DNA of 64,000 bases from Rhynochetos jubatus (taxonomy: Eukaryota > Chordata > Aves > Eurypygiformes > Rhynochetidae), in the NCBI GenBank assembly GCA_027574665.1, contig CM050651.1, forward strand, positions 8,309,501 through 8,373,500, in the 5' to 3' direction. The notes beneath the pieces are model-generated. The model saw only the letters and a program-made list of their open reading frames with translations, searched no databases and was not told the origin of the DNA. Position numbers and translations under genes: made by a program. Positions within the stretch are counted from its first letter, which is position 1; every line of letters begins with the position of its first letter. Positions 60,401-64,000 of the stretch are shown here, piece by piece.

Positions 60401-63400
60401 CTACAAAAGAGAAACTCTGAGATCGGTAAGGTTATTATCCCCTAAATCGTCTCCCCTTGTCATATATTTACAAACAGTCCACGCTGCCATTGACACAAGT
60501 ATCACACTGAATTCAAGGCTTTCCTCTGTGTGAAATGTTAAAAAGGGAAGGAATTTAAAAGCCCTTGCCTTCACCTGAGTGCTTTCCGTACTGAGCAGCT
60601 ATTCATCACCTCCACAATCAAAGGGCTTAACCTTTGTAAAAACTCAGCAGCACAAACTTGCCAGGATTAAACTCTTTAAGGCCCAGCTTGCTGGAGCATC
60701 TGCAGTTTGCACCTCCCGTCACGTCCGTGGGCTGCATGACAGGTTGGAGAAACTGTAGGGAAAAATGGCATTGACAGGTCCGGAATCAGAGTGAGATGAA
60801 GATTAATCACAAGTGTCAGAAGTGTTTGTCACCATTAAGGCCGGTGGAGGAACACCCTGTGCATTTGGTTACAGACACAGGGTGCCAGCATTTCCATTTC
60901 CCTGAGATTTACCCCTCACCACTCTTTCCCAGGAATGGCTCCTACAGAAGGGCTGATTTACACTGCAGTGAGAAGAATGAGGAAAGTGGTAATTTACTCT
61001 TTCACAACAAAGACCAGACCTGGCCAGTTGCTCTGGAGAAGGTAGCTGTTGTTTGAAGAGTGTGCCCAATGTGACCTCCGCGTCAGAGGGTGGTGGAAAG
61101 GTCTCTCGGATGGCACAGAGTTGTGCAAGGAGTGTGATGGAGGCAGGACATCTCTGCCCTGACATCTGTTACGGACTCGGCTTCCATGTCTTCCTTCACG
61201 GTAGCTATGGTAGTTGAGTAACCTGGGCCTCAAAGTGGAGACCATTGGCTGGTTTTGGTGAGTGACATCATAGAAAATTCCTTAGCGCCCCCACCCCCCA
61301 AGTTTGTTACGCAAGATCATAGCTAGATCTTCGGGCATATAGGCTTTTTTCAACTGAGGTTGTCAAATGGAGTTTGGGTACTGTGGGTTCTCCTGGGTAC
61401 GTCCAACTTCCTTCTCTAAGGAAATTTATCCTCTGGGAATAAAATCTTACGTTCTGTCATTTACAAGGAAATCGTCAGCTTTAGAGATCAGGCGGGCAGT
61501 ACATCACTTCCTCTTTGGGCTACGAATAGGTACTGCTTGTTCAGAGCTAGGCCGGGGCGAGTTTCTCTCTACAGCCCTTCTTACTGAGGAAGAAGACCAC
61601 AAGGGACTGCTCAGGCCAGGTCTACAGGCGCGATAATATATGGTACCGACTGGCTGGGGGTGACAGCACAGTCCCCTCAACAGTCTCTATCTTAAGGTTG
61701 ATACATTCCCCACATACCTGCTGCCTACCCGGTTCTTCCAGCCTTCAGTGGAGCAAGAAGCAGTGGGCTCCCCAGCTTTCTGCCCTCTCAGCTGGTAACA
61801 GAAGGACAGCTTGCCCTGAGAGTAAACACCAGCAGTGACATGCACCTATTATGTCTGCTCTTGAGTCACAAATGCCTTTTGTATAGAAGCAAGCAGGACA
61901 TGAGGAAAGCTATTCAAGCACAGCTTTTTCTCCTTGGAACGGCCGTAGGGTGCCTGTACTATTCTGGGGACAACAGTCACTCTGTGTCCTCAATTCTGCA
62001 CGCTATGACCAAGGCAGAGAAGGAGATTTGTCTCTCAGAGAACTGAGGAGTGAGTCAGTGCTGGAGTCAAGGACAGACCCTGGGAGTATTGCATCCTAGT
62101 TTCCTTTCTGAGTATCCCTGAGAATTTTGAAGAAGTCAGGGGTGCAACACGAAACCCTGGGAAAATTAATAAGCAATTTCTGTAATGGCCAATTTTTACA
62201 GTACTGGAATTGCAAACTGAGACCTCAGAAGACAAGAGGATTCCAACTGAGCAGGATGTCAGTTAAATTAACTTCTCCCCTCAGCCCCTGCACTTGCCAA
62301 GTTCCAAGATATTTTACCAAGAAAACAAGAACCAGAGCATATGAGTGTTTTCCATCTAGATTTTGTCTAAGCTAAAGACACTAAGAAACCTTTAGGGAAA
62401 TTGAAGAGAAAAGGAAAATTGGCTCACCCTTCACACTTATTGCTTTAATAGAAGGGTTTGCAAGGAAATGAAACTTCAGGATACAGCATTTAATCCCAAG
62501 GCCCACAGCAAGCTGTCACTCTGTGTTTTCCCATGGAATAGGGTAAACAGAATACTGCTTGGCCTTTAATAAACGAGAAAACAAACACACGAAGGAGCGC
62601 TTGATCAGTAGTGACAAGGGCAAGAGCAGAACAATCCAGAGGAATAAATGAAACTGTGAAATTTAATAATAATATTCCCTAAAGATATTACAAATTCTGT
62701 TCTGCCTATTGCAGAGGTCCCCTGAATACATTGTTCCAGAGCTTGAACTCCCTGCCATCAAAATTTCCACTGCTCCTACTGTTTCAGCTTGCTCAGGACA
62801 AGGAAACCGTCTTGAAATAGGACTGAAAGGCACACGAAGTAGTTGTTCTCTCCCATTCTCTTTCAAGGTGAGTACAAATTTGTGTCTTGAGAAGTTTAAT
62901 TAAAGTTAACCACCTATGGAGAAACGATGGGCTTGCTTGTTTCAGCTGTCCCTAGGGGTATGCCCTTCCCAGCTGAATTGAGTTGCCACTGTGTTTCACT
63001 AATGTGCATCTGACGCTTAATGAATTGGGGTGTTATTGCCACTGGGTAGAGGTGGATTAAAATCGAGTCCAAAGCCTTTTCATTCATTTCACTAATTATT
63101 CTCTGCATTCATTGCACGCAGATGAAATGATGAAAGGCTCCCTGTTGTGCAGGATTTGGACATTTCACACTTGGAACATAAATTGGACTGATTATCCTTA
63201 CAGCATTATTGTCACATTTGTGAGTTGGGGTGCCAGGAAGCAATAAGCTGTGAACTGCTGCATTCCCAGTCTTCCAGCCCCTTGGAATGGGTAGGAAAAC
63301 CTTTGCATGTCCTTCAATTTCCTATCTAGATCATTTTGGCACACAAACCACAGATAGATTGCTTTCTCCTCTCCCCGAATGTATAAACAGCCATCGTTCT

Positions 63401-64000
63401 GAAGCTTCAGAAGCATTCAGATCATGTTCCTAAAAATTAGCTTCCATTTCCAAATTCCCATACACATTGGTTTCAAACAGAAGGCAAGATGCTGAAATGC
63501 TCTAAGTGCTGCCTTCTGGCACTATCTGCTGGGGAACTGAATGCAGGAAATCTCTTGAAATAGATGATTTTTTCATACTAATTGCAGTCTGTTAAGTGAC
63601 TTCCAGAGATTGCAGTTCATGGTTGATTTTCCTCCAGGTTAAAAAAGTCATGAGTATTTTGGATTTCCCATCTCTTAAGGTAGTTGTTCTTGGTCAAGGT
63701 ATAGAGAAAGCCTAAGTCATCAGGATGCTGATCTCCTGGTGGCAAACTGCTCTGCAGGTAAGGACAGGTTCAGCCCTCCGCTGCTCATCCAGTTATACTG
63801 CAAGTGCACCACCTCATATTTATGTAGCACAGCAACGTCCCTTCTCTGCAAGGACAGGACTTCAGGAAAATCCAACACTGCATCGAAAGTCAGATCAGAA
63901 CTTTACTGTTAGCTCTTTAGCTTGTGTTTTTCCAACATTTTTCTGTGTGTATGTGCATACAATCAGGGTGAAGATTTACGATATATACATACACTTACAT
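57473..64000. other. Gene-free single-copy DNA
   Basis: No gene or transposon is recognised. There is an exon-like interval on the minus strand near 58.27-58.29 kb, a low-CpG stretch at 60.36-60.79 kb with a paired CAAAGG/CCTTTG inverted motif, and a short C-rich run near 61.29 kb. Open frames of 60-113 codons on both strands have no recognisable domain. Confidence 0.55.

Noticed and set aside
1..64000. CRISPR arrays, prokaryotic operons, LTR pairs or viral coding regions
   Set aside because: No spaced direct repeats, no operon-like gene packing, no paired LTRs and no retroviral motifs were seen; all recognisable mobile DNA is CR1.

Overview
The window reads as a piece of a vertebrate nuclear genome, most likely a bird. 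Three fragments of CR1 LINE retrotransposons are present. Two carry the octamer-type 3' tails (ATTCTATG / CTGTGA-like) typical of sauropsid CR1, and two carry recognisable pieces of the CR1 reverse-transcriptase ORF. Recognisable transposons are sparse, which fits a compact bird genome better than a turtle or crocodile, though those cannot be excluded from sequence alone. There are no bacterial-style operons, ribosome binding sites or densely packed ORFs.

I find no convincing protein-coding host gene. The open frames are short, overlap each other on both strands, lie mostly in GC-richer or low-complexity stretches, and show no domain I recognise. The only recognisable protein sequence is the decayed CR1 ORF2. 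The window is best described as intronic or intergenic DNA.

Layout: 1-8.1 kb is AT-rich single-copy DNA with A-tracts, a strong hairpin near 4.3 kb and a chain of broken open frames on the minus strand at 0.35-1.15 kb. A CpG-enriched block lies at 8.1-8.7 kb, and GC-richer blocks at 12.65-13.2, 15.4-16.65 and 36.65-38.6 kb. The stretch 16.7-30.5 kb is AT-rich with a perfect RFX-type X-box palindrome at 24.59 kb. A 5'-truncated CR1 (minus) lies at 30.56-31.41 kb. A (GGGA)/(GGCA/GGAA) microsatellite with a 32-bp higher-order repeat lies at 46.37-46.65 kb, closely followed by a second truncated CR1 (minus) at 46.97-47.65 kb. A short CR1 3' end (plus) lies at 57.38-57.47 kb. The rest is single-copy AT-rich DNA with occasional homopolymer tracts.

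The observations most worth checking are regulatory or structural: the X-box, perfect short hairpins, candidate CTCF sites, and several exon-like intervals with near-ideal splice signals (7.8, 15.4, 35.2, 51.4-51.6 and 58.3 kb). I see no evidence for a novel multi-gene biological system.
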